From assembly GCF_938045465.1 (NCBI RefSeq), contig NZ_CALIBF010000209.1:1-13025 (forward strand): a DNA stretch of 13,025 bases, given 5' to 3'. Origin of the DNA: an uncultured Campylobacter sp. (lineage in GTDB: Bacteria > Campylobacterota > Campylobacteria > Campylobacterales > Campylobacteraceae). Under the pieces are notes generated by a model, which was not told where the DNA came from, made no database searches, and worked only from the letters and a program-made list of their open reading frames with translations. Of this stretch, positions 1 to 6,527 are shown one piece after another; the first letter of the stretch is position 1; every line of letters begins with the position of its first letter. The position numbers and the translations under genes were made by a program.

Positions 1-1
1 C

Positions 2-319
2 GCCGACGAGGACGTGGCGCAGATCATGAATAAGATCGTCTCAAAGCTCTCGACGCTTTTCGTGACGATTTTCATCCTTTACAACTACGAGACGCTGCAC
101 GGGATTTTAACCGCGGGTGCGGGAGGGTATCGCACGGGCAGCGACGAGCTAAACGCGCTTGATCTGGTGTTTATGACGATTAGATTTTTCACACTGCCTT
201 CGATTTTTACGTTGATGATTTTTGAGATCAAGGATTATCTTTTTATCAGATATGACGCATTCGTGCAGGCGCAGCAGGAGCGCATGGGGGATTTGGAAAA
301 TTCCAAGGGCTCGGAGTAA
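2..319 (+). CDS. 3' end of a small membrane protein of unknown function (5' truncated by window edge)
   Basis: I do not recognise this protein. The reading frame is open from the left edge (residues ADEDVAQIMNK...) to a TAA stop at 317-319, so the gene probably begins outside the window. A GTG at position 14 is the first possible start inside it, but no ribosome binding site can be judged. The visible 105 or so residues contain two hydrophobic stretches: one around LSTLFVTIFILYNYETL and one around FMTIRFFTLPSIFTLMIFEI. They are joined by a glycine-rich loop (GAGGYRTGSDELN) and followed by a charged tail (QAQQERMGDLENSKGSE), which suggests two membrane-spanning helices with a soluble C-terminus. 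Codon use and the lack of stops over more than 300 bases make it likely to be real. Nothing in the neighbourhood suggests a function, since the next genes run on the opposite strand. Confidence 0.6.
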   Translation, partial: ADEDVAQIMNKIVSKLSTLFVTIFILYNYETLHGILTAGAGGYRTGSDELNALDLVFMTIRFFTLPSIFTLMIFEIKDYLFIRYDAFVQAQQERMGDLENSKGSE

Positions 320-360
320 AATTTTAAAGCTTAGCTCGATCTAGCTTTGCGCGCCGTAAA

Positions 361-388
361 CGGTCGCAAATACTAAAGATTGCGACCG
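361..388. other. Perfect 9-bp inverted repeat (stem-loop) in a convergent gap
   Basis: CGGTCGCAA at 361-369 pairs perfectly with TTGCGACCG at 380-388 around a 10-nt loop. It lies in the 236-bp gap between two convergent genes (the membrane protein ending at 319 and the binding protein ending at 556). That position fits a factor-independent terminator or 3'-end processing hairpin working for either strand. No T-run follows on either side, so a classical terminator is not proven. I see no other gene in this gap. Confidence 0.4.
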
Positions 389-555
389 CCGTGTGCACGC
401 CGGGCTTCGGCGCGGCGGCGGGACTAATAAAATTTGAAATGAAATTTTAGGACAAAATTTTGAGATGGAATTTTAATGACGCACCGGTTATGCGCGGGTT
501 AGAATTTAAAGCCGCGAAGCTTCAAATCCCGACCCCGCAATCAAAATTTAAAATT

Positions 556-1362
556 TTAAAAGAAGCTGTATATGTCGTCTAAAAGGAAGTATTTTTTATC
601 GACGGTGCCTTTGTAGAAAGGCTCGAAAGTATCGTTATACGCTTTTTTGAAAAAGCCCTCTTTGCTAAGCGAAATGAGCGCTTGATTAACGGCTTCTGCG
701 AGATCTGCGTTGCCTTTTTGCATCGCGATGCCTAAAAATACGTTCTCGCCAAGACTTTTGATATTAACCTCGACGCTAGGATCTGCGACCGGATAGACCA
801 TCACAAATAGATTATCGTCGCACGCGCCGTCGATCTCGCCGCTCTTTAACCGCTTGTAGCAATCGGAGGAATTTTTGCAATACACTAGATTGTAGCCGCC
901 GTCCTTTTGCATAAACGCTTCGCCCGTCGAGCCGCGGATGACGCCTACTTTTTTACCTCGTAGATCGCTCATTTTTTTGATGTTGTCGCTTTTTCTAGTT
1001 AAAACTCCGGAATTTACCGAAAGATATGGCATCGAAAACTCATAATTTTTCTTTCTCTCCTCAGTAACGCTCGCAGCCGCGATAAGCATATCCGCCTGAT
1101 TATTTTGAATGGACGGAAAGCGCGCTTGCGCCGATACCGGTATGAGCTCGATCCTGCCGCCGGTATCGCCTAAAATTTTACCTCCGATTGCATTAGCAAG
1201 CTCTACGTCAAAGCCCTCAAAGCCGTTATCCGTAACTCTACTAAATGGAGGTTCATTTTCATAAACGGCGATACGAATGACTTTACTCTGCTTTATTTGG
1301 CTTAAAGAATTCGCAAGCGCAAAGATGCAAGATAAAAGAATTAAAAACAGTGATTTTTTCAT
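556..1362 (-). CDS. Periplasmic solute-binding protein, family 3 (amino-acid type), paralogue 1
   Basis: This is a 268-aa ABC-transporter solute-binding protein of the SBP_bac_3 family, expected to capture an amino acid or similar solute in the periplasm. A signal peptide (MKKS + LFLILL core) ends near ALA18, giving a mature N-terminus of NSLSQIKQS. Family hallmarks are visible: YENEPPFS (34-41) after the first strand, a ligand-contact segment DMLIAAASVTEER (91-103) whose Arg103 matches the carboxylate-binding Arg of HisJ-type proteins, GSTGEAF (144-150), and Asp183 at the position that usually binds the ligand amino group. Cys162 and Cys168 may form a disulfide. Residues 12-17 of the signal peptide include LLSC, but a lipoprotein is unlikely because paralogue 2 has Ala there. 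The start is set by AAGGAA about 7 nt upstream. The gap to the upstream paralogue is only 17 bp, so the two are co-transcribed. The specific solute is not predictable. Confidence 0.9.
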   Translation of the reverse strand: MKKSLFLILLSCIFALANSLSQIKQSKVIRIAVYENEPPFSRVTDNGFEGFDVELANAIGGKILGDTGGRIELIPVSAQARFPSIQNNQADMLIAAASVTEERKKNYEFSMPYLSVNSGVLTRKSDNIKKMSDLRGKKVGVIRGSTGEAFMQKDGGYNLVYCKNSSDCYKRLKSGEIDGACDDNLFVMVYPVADPSVEVNIKSLGENVFLGIAMQKGNADLAEAVNQALISLSKEGFFKKAYNDTFEPFYKGTVDKKYFLLDDIYSFF

Positions 1363-1379
1363 TTCAAATTCCTTTTTTA

Positions 1380-2186
1380 TTAAAAAAAGCTGTAAAGATC
1401 GTCGAGTAAGAAATATTTTTTATCGACGGTGCCTTTATAGAAGGATTCGAAAGTATCCTCGTAAGCCTTTTTGAAAAAGCCCTCTTTGCTAAGCGCGATC
1501 AAGCCTTTATTGATCGCTTCTAGCAGCTCCGCGTTACCCTTTTGCACCGCGACGCCCAAAAATACGTTCTCGCCTAAATTTTTGATATTGACTTCGACTG
1601 CGGGATCTACGATCGGATAGACCATAACAAAAAGGTTGTTGTTACAATATCCGTCAATCTCGCCACTTTTTAATCTCCTGTAGCAATCGACCGAATCGTT
1701 GCAGTAGGAAACATTATAACCGCCGTCCTTTTTGATATACGCCTCGCCGGTAGTCTTGCGGATGATGCCGATCTTTTTGCCCATCAGATCGCCTATTTTG
1801 TGAATATTTGAGTCTTTTTTCGTTAAAATTCCCAAATTGACCGTAAAATACGGCATCGAAAAATCTACGCTGCCTTTACGCTCTTCAGTGATACTTGCAG
1901 CCGCGATTATCATATCTGCCTGATTGTTTTGCAGCATCGGAAAACGCACTTCGTTTGTTACCGGTATGAGCTCGATACGACCGCCGCTATTGCCGAAAAT
2001 TTTACCAGCTAGCGCGTTGGCAAGCTCAACTTCGAAGCCTTCAAAGCCTTTCTCGCTTGACTTGCTAAAAGGCGGCTCATTTTCATAAACGCCTACTCTG
2101 ATAACCTTGCTTTGCTTTATTTCGCTTAAGGAATTCGCAAAAACAAAGATCGCCGACAATAGAATAAGAAAAAATGACTTTTTCAT
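1380..2186 (-). CDS. Periplasmic solute-binding protein, family 3, paralogue 2
   Basis: This is a second 268-aa family 3 binding protein, gaplessly alignable with the gene that follows it (196 of 268 identical by hand count, 73%), so the pair arose by tandem duplication. The signal peptide (MKKSFFLILLSAIFVFA) is cleaved before NSLSEIKQS. Arg103 in SITEER, Ser98, TTGEAY (145-150) and the cysteine pair 162/168 are kept. The segment that reads DGACDDN in paralogue 1 is DGYCNNN here, so the Asp183 expected to hold the ligand amino group is Asn. The C-terminus YKGTVDKKYFLLDD is shared by all three copies and extends beyond the usual family end. The ribosome binding site GGAGGA lies 4-5 nt before the ATG and is the strongest of the three. 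The gene leads a likely two-gene unit, with a 490-bp gap upstream that can hold its promoter. Confidence 0.9.
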   Translation of the reverse strand: MKKSFFLILLSAIFVFANSLSEIKQSKVIRVGVYENEPPFSKSSEKGFEGFEVELANALAGKIFGNSGGRIELIPVTNEVRFPMLQNNQADMIIAAASITEERKGSVDFSMPYFTVNLGILTKKDSNIHKIGDLMGKKIGIIRKTTGEAYIKKDGGYNVSYCNDSVDCYRRLKSGEIDGYCNNNLFVMVYPIVDPAVEVNIKNLGENVFLGVAVQKGNAELLEAINKGLIALSKEGFFKKAYEDTFESFYKGTVDKKYFLLDDLYSFF

Positions 2187-2432
2187 AATTTCCTCCTTGA
2201 ATTTTAAATTTTTCGTAATTGTAATGTAAATTTTCTTAAAATTTCATTTTACTAGAACCGAAACTATTCCCTAAATTGCGAGCTTAGCGATAAAATTTCG
2301 CAACTAAAATTTCTAAGCATAATGATAGAAGCTTTTTAAATTTTGCTACCTTGCGCCAAACCCTGCCTGCTCTCATTAAATTTTAGCGCTTCGCTATAAA
2401 ATTCTGTGCGTCTATTAGTGCCGCAAAAATAG

Positions 2433-2481
2433 CACGCCGCTGCGAAATTCTACGGAATTTTATAAATTCTGCAACGGCGTG
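2433..2481. other. Nested stem-loop
   Basis: CACGCCGCTGC at 2433-2443 pairs with GCAACGGCGTG at 2471-2481 with a single mismatch on the + strand, which becomes a G-U pair if the minus strand is transcribed. Inside lies a second perfect hairpin, AAATTC (2445-2450) with GAATTT (2455-2460) around a 4-nt loop. The right arm overlaps the first copy of the 50-bp direct repeat. Confidence 0.4.
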
Positions 2482-2568
2482 TTAGTAAAATTTACAATCT
2501 AAACCAAGCTCGCAAATTCTTCAACGGCGCGTTAGTAGAATTTTATAATCCAAACCCAAGCTCGCAAA
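2467..2568. repeat. Two-copy tandem direct repeat of about 50 bp
   Basis: Copy 1 is 2467-2516 (50 bp) and copy 2 is 2517-2568 (52 bp), head to tail with no spacer. Both follow the pattern TTCT-x-CAACGGCG-x-GTTAGTA, then AAnTTTA, AAnC and CAAGCTCGCAAA, with a few substitutions and two 1-bp insertions in copy 2. Neither copy codes for protein. The unit is not seen elsewhere in the window. Confidence 0.7.
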
Positions 2569-2601
2569 GTCGGGCAAAATAGCAAGACTATGCGAGCCTT
2601 T
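2560..2601 (+). terminator. Terminator-like hairpin followed by T-run
   Basis: GCTCGCA (2560-2566) pairs with TGCGAGC (2591-2597), and after one A/A mismatch the stem continues with AGTC (2568-2571) and GACT (2586-2589) around a 14-nt loop. CTTTTAAATTTT follows directly on the + strand, as in a factor-independent terminator. No gene on the + strand ends nearby, so it may end an unannotated or antisense transcript, or be chance. The left arm uses the end of the second 50-bp repeat copy. Confidence 0.35.
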
Positions 2602-2676
2602 TAAATTTTACCTAGCGAGAGCACACAGCTATGCTTACTGCAAGCAAATGCAGGCGAGCCGTACCGCTATGCCCGC

Positions 2677-3483
2677 CTAAAATAGGCTATAAAGATCATC
2701 CAGCAAGAAATATTTTTTCTCCGCAGTACCCTTGTAATACGGCTCAATCGTCTCGTCATAGGTCTTTTTTATAAAGCCGTTCTTACTTAGTTTGACTAGC
2801 TCACCATTTAAGAACTCAAGCAGATCCTTATTGCCCTTAGAAACCGCGATGCCTAAGAAATCCGAAACGCCTAAATTCTTTATATTTACCTCAGTGTCGC
2901 TGTCGATTACAGCATAAGCTAAAACTATCAGATTATCAGTCGCATATCCGATGCCCTTACCATCCTTTAGCATTTTATAGCATTCGTTTGCGGTAGCGCA
3001 ATTTACAATTTCAAAGCCCTCTTTTCTAAAATACGCCTCACCCGTAGTTCCGCTTTCTGCGATGATCGGCTTACCATGTAAATCAGACATAGTTTTGATC
3101 TTATCGCCCTTGCGGGTTAGCACGCCGATATTTACTGCGAAATACGGCGTCGTAAAATCGACCACCTGCTTACGCTCATTTGTGATCGTAAAGGTCGCAA
3201 GCACCATATCTACTTTATTCTCTTCCAACACTTTTAAACGCTCACTAGCCTTTACGGGCACGAATTCCACCTTGCCCGCCTTGCCGCCGAATATATCTTT
3301 TGATAGCGCCTCGGCTAAAGTCACCTCAAATCCTTGAAATTTGCCGTCTTCAAATTTACTAAAAGGCGGTTGCGCCTCAAATACGCCTACGCGCACACTG
3401 CCCGATTGCCTAATCTCAGATAGGGTATTTGCCACTACACTACTTGTAAATAGCAATAAAATTCCCAAAATTATCTTTTTCAT
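2677..3483 (-). CDS. Periplasmic solute-binding protein, family 3, paralogue 3
   Basis: This is the third 268-aa family 3 binding protein, roughly half identical to the other two and so the older branch of the duplication. The signal peptide (MKKIILGILLLFTSSVVA) is cleaved before NTLSEIRQS. FEAQPPFSKF follows the first strand. ITNER contains the ligand-carboxylate Arg, GTTGEAYF is the second contact segment, and Asp183 is present in YATDN. The cysteine pair 162/168 and the tail YKGTAEKKYFLLDDLYSLF are conserved, although the stretch between them is more divergent. The start is set by AAGGAA 5 nt upstream of the ATG. A TAATAT at 3559-3564 on the minus strand could be its -10, leaving a leader of about 70 nt. 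The 490-bp gap downstream suggests it is transcribed separately from paralogues 1 and 2. No permease or ATPase gene accompanies it, so partners must lie elsewhere. Confidence 0.88.
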   Translation of the reverse strand: MKKIILGILLLFTSSVVANTLSEIRQSGSVRVGVFEAQPPFSKFEDGKFQGFEVTLAEALSKDIFGGKAGKVEFVPVKASERLKVLEENKVDMVLATFTITNERKQVVDFTTPYFAVNIGVLTRKGDKIKTMSDLHGKPIIAESGTTGEAYFRKEGFEIVNCATANECYKMLKDGKGIGYATDNLIVLAYAVIDSDTEVNIKNLGVSDFLGIAVSKGNKDLLEFLNGELVKLSKNGFIKKTYDETIEPYYKGTAEKKYFLLDDLYSLF

Positions 3484-3654
3484 ATCGTTCCTTTAATTAC
3501 AATGATTAGCCTAGCCACGCATCTGCGTCGCTTCGGCAAGCCCTCTTAAGCCGGTCGTATATTATTCGCTCACTTCTCCTTTCGACATTTTTTAAAATTT
3601 CTTTGCCTTTGAAATTTTGCGGCGCATTTTACGCAAATTTCATTTAAAATACAT

Positions 3655-4350
3655 TTAATCTGCGCCGTGATTTAGATCCCAATCGATCTCTCCCATGCCG
3701 TGCGCGCGCAGATATTCGTTGCATCTGCTAAAATGCTTGCAGCCAAAAAACGCTCCCCCCGCAAGCGGACTAGGATGCGCGGCGGTTAAAATGAGATGCC
3801 TCTGCGCATCGATCAGCGCCGATTTTGCTTTGGCAAAATTTCCCCACAACATAAAGACCAAATTTTGCCGCCTCGCGCTTAAAATTTTAATCACGGCGTC
3901 GGTGAAAATTTGCCAGCCGAAGCCGCTGTGCGAATTCGCGCGGTTCGCGCCCACGCTAAGGCTCGCATTAAGTAGCAGCACGCCCTGCTTCGCCCAGTAG
4001 CTCAGATCGCCGCTTTCAGGCTCGCTGATACCCAGATCGCTTTTAATCTCTTTGTAGATATTTACGAGGCTGGGCGGAATTCGTACGCCGTGCGGCACCG
4101 AAAAGCTAAGCCCCATCGCCTGATGCGCGCCATGGTAGGGATCCTGCCCCAAAATCACCGCGCGCACCCGCTCAAACGGAGTTAGATTGAAGGCATTAAA
4201 GATCAAATTTCCAGGCGGATAAACGATCTCGCGCGCCTTTGCGGCGAGCAGGTTTTCTTTGATCTTTGCAAAATACTCGCTTAAAAATTCCTCCCTAAGC
4301 GCCTCTTTCCAGCCGCTCTCGATCCTCACGTCGTCTAAATTTATCTGCAT
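3655..4350 (-). CDS. ung: Uracil-DNA glycosylase (family 1)
   Basis: Ung removes uracil from DNA, which arises from cytosine deamination or dUTP incorporation, as the first step of base-excision repair in the cytoplasm. At 231 aa it has the usual bacterial length. All family 1 motifs are intact: GQDPYHG (68-74) with catalytic Asp70, Phe82 in LSFSV for base stacking, LLLNASLSV (125-133) whose Asn128 reads the uracil edge, FMLWGNFAK (166-174), and the minor-groove loop AHPSPLAG (191-198) with His192. The start ATG is preceded by AAAGGG about 6 nt upstream. A minus-strand TAAAAT at 4386-4391 is a possible -10. It faces the same way as the binding-protein genes but is separated from the nearest by 171 bp, so an operon is doubtful. 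Identification is firm. Confidence 0.97.
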   Translation of the reverse strand: MQINLDDVRIESGWKEALREEFLSEYFAKIKENLLAAKAREIVYPPGNLIFNAFNLTPFERVRAVILGQDPYHGAHQAMGLSFSVPHGVRIPPSLVNIYKEIKSDLGISEPESGDLSYWAKQGVLLLNASLSVGANRANSHSGFGWQIFTDAVIKILSARRQNLVFMLWGNFAKAKSALIDAQRHLILTAAHPSPLAGGAFFGCKHFSRCNEYLRAHGMGEIDWDLNHGAD

Positions 4351-5001
4351 GCTAGCCCTTTAAGCTTTAATGAATTAACGCCATAATTTTACAATAAATT
4401 TTAAAAATAGTCTCGCTCGCACGCGCCGCTGCAATCAAAGGCGGATCGCATCGCCGCTGCAACCGATCCCACCGATTTGTAGGCGCCGCTACACAATCAC
4501 GATCAAAAGCGCCATAAATAGCAGCAGGGCAATCGTCTTTTTATTGTCATTAAGCAGAGTCTGCGGATAAAAAGCAAACAAAATCGCGTAGGCAAAAAGC
4601 GCGATTGCGAACTTCCACGGGTTGTTTTCTCTGAATTTTAACCTATAAGCGACCCGAAAGCTATATGCGAAAGCAGCGATAAAGCTTTATCTCGCCCCAC
4701 CGACCGTCCTTACGTAAAATTCCTAACCGAGCAAGCCTTCGGTCTTGACGCTGCAGTATTTCGGCTCCGAGCCAAACGCCCTCTCCTACGGATTTTTTGA
4801 TTATACAAAATTTTGCCTTCATCGCTCGTAAGCTCACGCGCTTTTGCGTTTTAAATTTTACAAAACGTTTGCAAGCCTGCGCAGAGTATAAAATTTAAGC
4901 GATCGAAATTTTAATCGCGTAGCACAAAAAGCTAGAATTTGCCGCTATGACGCAATTCAGATCATCGCGCGCCGGATCCGGTATGCAAAAGCCCAAATTG
5001 C
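4351..5001. other. Gene-poor stretch with remnants
   Basis: This stretch holds no complete gene. The minus strand carries a 65-codon open stretch that looks like the end of a membrane protein (listed as a pseudogene). Continuing upstream in the same frame, stops interrupt it at 4687-4689 and again further on. On the + strand, 4727-4828 has a short open stretch (QYFGSEPNALSYGFFDY) without a start. The pattern of short, plausible but interrupted frames suggests decayed coding sequence. Confidence 0.4.
4489..4686 (-). pseudogene. C-terminal remnant of a small membrane protein
   Basis: A 65-codon frame ends at a TAG (4489-4491) and is closed upstream by an in-frame TAA (4687-4689). Its content looks like real protein: RVAYRLKFRENNPW is followed by a hydrophobic helix FAIALFAYAILFAFYP, a short polar loop (QTLLNDNKK) and a second helix TIALLLFMALLIVIV running to the stop. 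No ATG, GTG or TTG with a ribosome binding site precedes the first helix. It could be the tail of a two-helix or longer membrane protein that has lost its beginning by nonsense or frameshift mutation. I cannot name the family. Confidence 0.35.
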
Positions 5002-5010
5002 TGCTATAAT
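5002..5010 (+). promoter_or_regulatory. Extended -10 promoter (TGnTATAAT)
   Basis: TGCTATAAT at 5002-5010 is an exact extended -10 element of the kind favoured by the Campylobacter housekeeping sigma factor, which depends little on a -35 box. Transcription would start near 5017, some 38 nt before the ATG at 5055. This is the best-formed promoter in the window and is the main reason to believe the small gene that follows. Confidence 0.6.
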
Positions 5011-5054
5011 AAGGCTTTAGACAGGCCCGTAAACGAAGCCTACAGGAGAGATGA

Positions 5055-5318
5055 ATGTTGAGTTCAAAGCTAGCATCCGCGGCAAATGCGTTGCGGTGCT
5101 TTTGCCGCAATCTCTGGCGCGCCCGCAAAAACCCCGTCGCATTCGCAAAAAGACGCGGCATGGATAAAATTTTACCGCATATTTTAAAAATATCTATCAT
5201 GATCGCGCTGATATATTTATCGTATCCGCGATCGCAGGACGGCATCTACGACATGACGGACATCCGTGCTTTCATCGTCTCGATCGCGTTTTGTATATGC
5301 TTGATACTAGATATTTAG
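5055..5318 (+). CDS. Small putative membrane protein of unknown function
   Basis: I do not recognise this 87-aa protein. The ATG at 5055 has AGGAG (5044-5048) 6 nt upstream and an exact extended -10 promoter further up, which favours it over the longer frame on the opposite strand. An ATG at 5051 in another frame is too close to the ribosome binding site and gives only 38 codons. The N-terminal 35 residues are basic (RNLWRARK, AKRRG), followed by MDKILPHILK and two hydrophobic segments: ISIMIALIYLSYP near 46-58 and FIVSIAFCICLILDI at the very end. An internal start at Met36 (5160) would leave a compact two-helix protein, so the true start may be there. It stands alone between non-coding stretches. 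Conservation in relatives would be needed for confidence. Confidence 0.45.
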   Translation: MLSSKLASAANALRCFCRNLWRARKNPVAFAKRRGMDKILPHILKISIMIALIYLSYPRSQDGIYDMTDIRAFIVSIAFCICLILDI

Positions 5319-5713
5319 TTTCGTTTAAGTTTGGCCAGCGCAGCAGTCGCTTGTCTTACGCTCGCTCGGCAAAACGGCGCCTGCTCGCGATCCGATCAAA
5401 CCTCCGCTTCATGACCCGATTGAGCAGGGAGCGCAAGCGAACGCAAAATTTGCGGTCGCGCACATTTTGATGCCCGCCCATAAACGCCGCTCGTTATGAT
5501 CTATACGCGCTTATTAAACGCTCCGCACGTCCCTTCGCGCGAACACGCACAGAGATGCGACGCAAGGCCCTCGCTCGTAGCGCCTAGTACGAAAATAAAA
5601 TTTCTCGCCGTTTGCAAAAAGCTCCGCAGCGGTCGCCGTTATCGCGCGCTAAGGATCACGCGTTAAAATTTCAAACTCGGTCTTATCGTTTTCGTCTCCC
5701 CTTTAAAATTTAA
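5319..5713. other. 395-bp gap with nothing recognisable
   Basis: Neither strand has an open frame with a plausible start and ribosome binding site. The minus strand has an open stretch of about 42 codons (including AAELFANGEKFYFR) near 5505-5640 that might be decayed coding sequence, but it lacks a start. No strong hairpin, repeat or promoter was noticed. Confidence 0.4.
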
Positions 5714-6307
5714 TCAAATACTCCCACTGCCCGCACCGTAATACGGATAATCCATTGCCGCGGCGGCGGTCTCTCGCGCAGAGGCGCCTGCAAATTTCTC
5801 GATCACGCAAAGTCCAAGTTCTATGGAGCTGCTCACGCCGCCTGCGGTGATGATCTCGCCCCCTTCGGGCAGGCTATCGCGCACGAGCCGTTCATACACC
5901 ACGTCCGCGCAGTAAGGCGCCAGCAGATCGTAGCAAAACGGGTGCGTGGTCGCGCGCCTACCTCGCAAAAACCCCGCCGCGCCCAGAAGCAGCGAACCGG
6001 TGCAAACGCTAAACTTATACTTCGCATCGCGCGCGGTTGCGAGCCACGAGATGAAACCCGCATCGTCCCTCAGGCGGCGCGTCACCATACCGCCTGGCAC
6101 AAAAACCGCATCAAATCCGCCTAGATCCGTCATGATCTCGCCCACGTCGATCGTAAGGCCGCCGCTATCCGAAATCTGCCGCTCGCGCGAGCAAAACCTC
6201 ATCTCAAGCTGCGGGCGGACGGCTTTGAGCCTTAGCATACAATCGTAAAATCCCATAAAATCGAGGTGCGTCTGTCCGCTAAACATCACAAGTGCTAGAT
6301 TTTTCAT
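5714..6307 (-). CDS. DJ-1/PfpI family protein (isonitrile hydratase-like)
   Basis: This 197-aa cytoplasmic protein has the DJ-1/PfpI glutamine-amidotransferase-like fold. The nucleophile elbow is VCTGSLLLGAAG with Cys102, followed by LRGRRATTHPF with His122. LDFMGFYD near residues 15-22 carries an acidic residue (Asp16) at the position that assists the cysteine in cyclohexyl-isonitrile hydratase-type members. FDAVFVPGG (65-73) and TAGGVSSSIELGL (154-166) are also typical of that branch, which resembles the N-terminal domain of GlxA-type AraC regulators without the DNA-binding half. The substrate is unknown; isonitrile hydratase is only the nearest characterised relative I can suggest. I moved the start from an upstream ATG (6334) to 6307 because AAGGA sits 6 nt before it and MKNLALVMFSG is the natural first strand of the fold. 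A TATAAA -10 and a leader hairpin lie upstream. Confidence 0.88.
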   Translation of the reverse strand: MKNLALVMFSGQTHLDFMGFYDCMLRLKAVRPQLEMRFCSRERQISDSGGLTIDVGEIMTDLGGFDAVFVPGGMVTRRLRDDAGFISWLATARDAKYKFSVCTGSLLLGAAGFLRGRRATTHPFCYDLLAPYCADVVYERLVRDSLPEGGEIITAGGVSSSIELGLCVIEKFAGASARETAAAAMDYPYYGAGSGSI

Positions 6308-6367
6308 AATCCGTCCTTTAAATTTATCGCTCACCCAAGCTTTCGTTTTGCCGCCGTTGCAATTCTC

Positions 6368-6397
6368 GCCGCCGCAAGTCGTAAAATGCGCGGCGGC
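6368..6397 (-). promoter_or_regulatory. GC-rich stem-loop in the leader of the DJ-1/PfpI gene
   Basis: GCCGCCGC (6368-6375) and GCGGCGGC (6390-6397) form a perfect 8-bp stem around a 14-nt loop. If transcription starts about 7 nt past the -10 at 6403-6408, the hairpin sits at the very 5' end of the mRNA, where it could protect the transcript or regulate it. No T-run follows, so it is not an attenuator-type terminator. Confidence 0.35.
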
Positions 6398-6402
6398 TAA
6401 AT

Positions 6403-6408
6403 TTTATA
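6403..6408 (-). promoter_or_regulatory. Probable -10 element of the DJ-1/PfpI gene
   Basis: The minus strand reads GCGGTATAAAAT here, a good match to the TATAAT consensus, in an otherwise GC-rich stretch. The distance to the start codon at 6307 is about 95 nt. No clear -35 was seen. Confidence 0.4.
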
Positions 6409-6483
6409 CCGCAGGCTACCAAAAACCCGTTCAAGCGAATTTTAAATTTTACCCGCATTAGAACTCGCAGAATTTTTACCGCC

Positions 6484-6523
6484 CGCGAATGAAATTTCAA
6501 AAGCAAATTTGAAATTTCGCGCG
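6484..6523 (-). terminator. Stem-loop just past the stop of the unknown gene
   Basis: GAAATTTCAAA (6491-6501) and TTTGAAATTTC (6508-6518) form a perfect 11-bp stem with a 6-nt loop, and CGCG on both flanks can extend it across a small bulge. It begins a few bases after the TAA (6528-6530) of the minus-strand gene, where a terminator is expected. The stem is AT-rich and no long T-run follows, so efficiency is uncertain. Confidence 0.45.
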
Positions 6524-6527
6524 CTTT

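Larger units (their letters stand above)
2187..2676. other. 490-bp non-coding gap with repeats and hairpins between binding-protein genes
   Basis: No open frame with a credible start is present on either strand. The half nearest 2186 is AT-rich and should contain the promoter of the two downstream binding-protein genes; TACAAT on the minus strand (2218-2223) is one weak -10 candidate. The other half holds a hairpin (2433-2481), a two-copy direct repeat (2467-2568) and a hairpin followed by TTTT (2560-2601), each listed separately. A small RNA could be encoded here, but nothing proves it. Confidence 0.5.

Noticed and set aside
556..1362. Lipoprotein signal (LLSC at residues 9-12) in paralogue 1
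   Set aside because: The hydrophobic core before the Cys is too short, and the near-identical paralogue has Ala at that position with a shared signal peptidase I site near residue 18.
1277..1474. 65-codon + strand frame spanning two binding-protein genes
   Set aside because: It is antisense to both conserved genes and has no start signals.
2433..2568. Possible CRISPR array
   Set aside because: There are only two copies, head to tail with no spacer, and no cas genes; this is a simple tandem duplication.
4895..5245. 116-codon minus-strand frame
   Set aside because: It is antisense to the frame at 5055, lacks a ribosome binding site and has an unstructured, cysteine- and arginine-scattered composition typical of a shadow frame.
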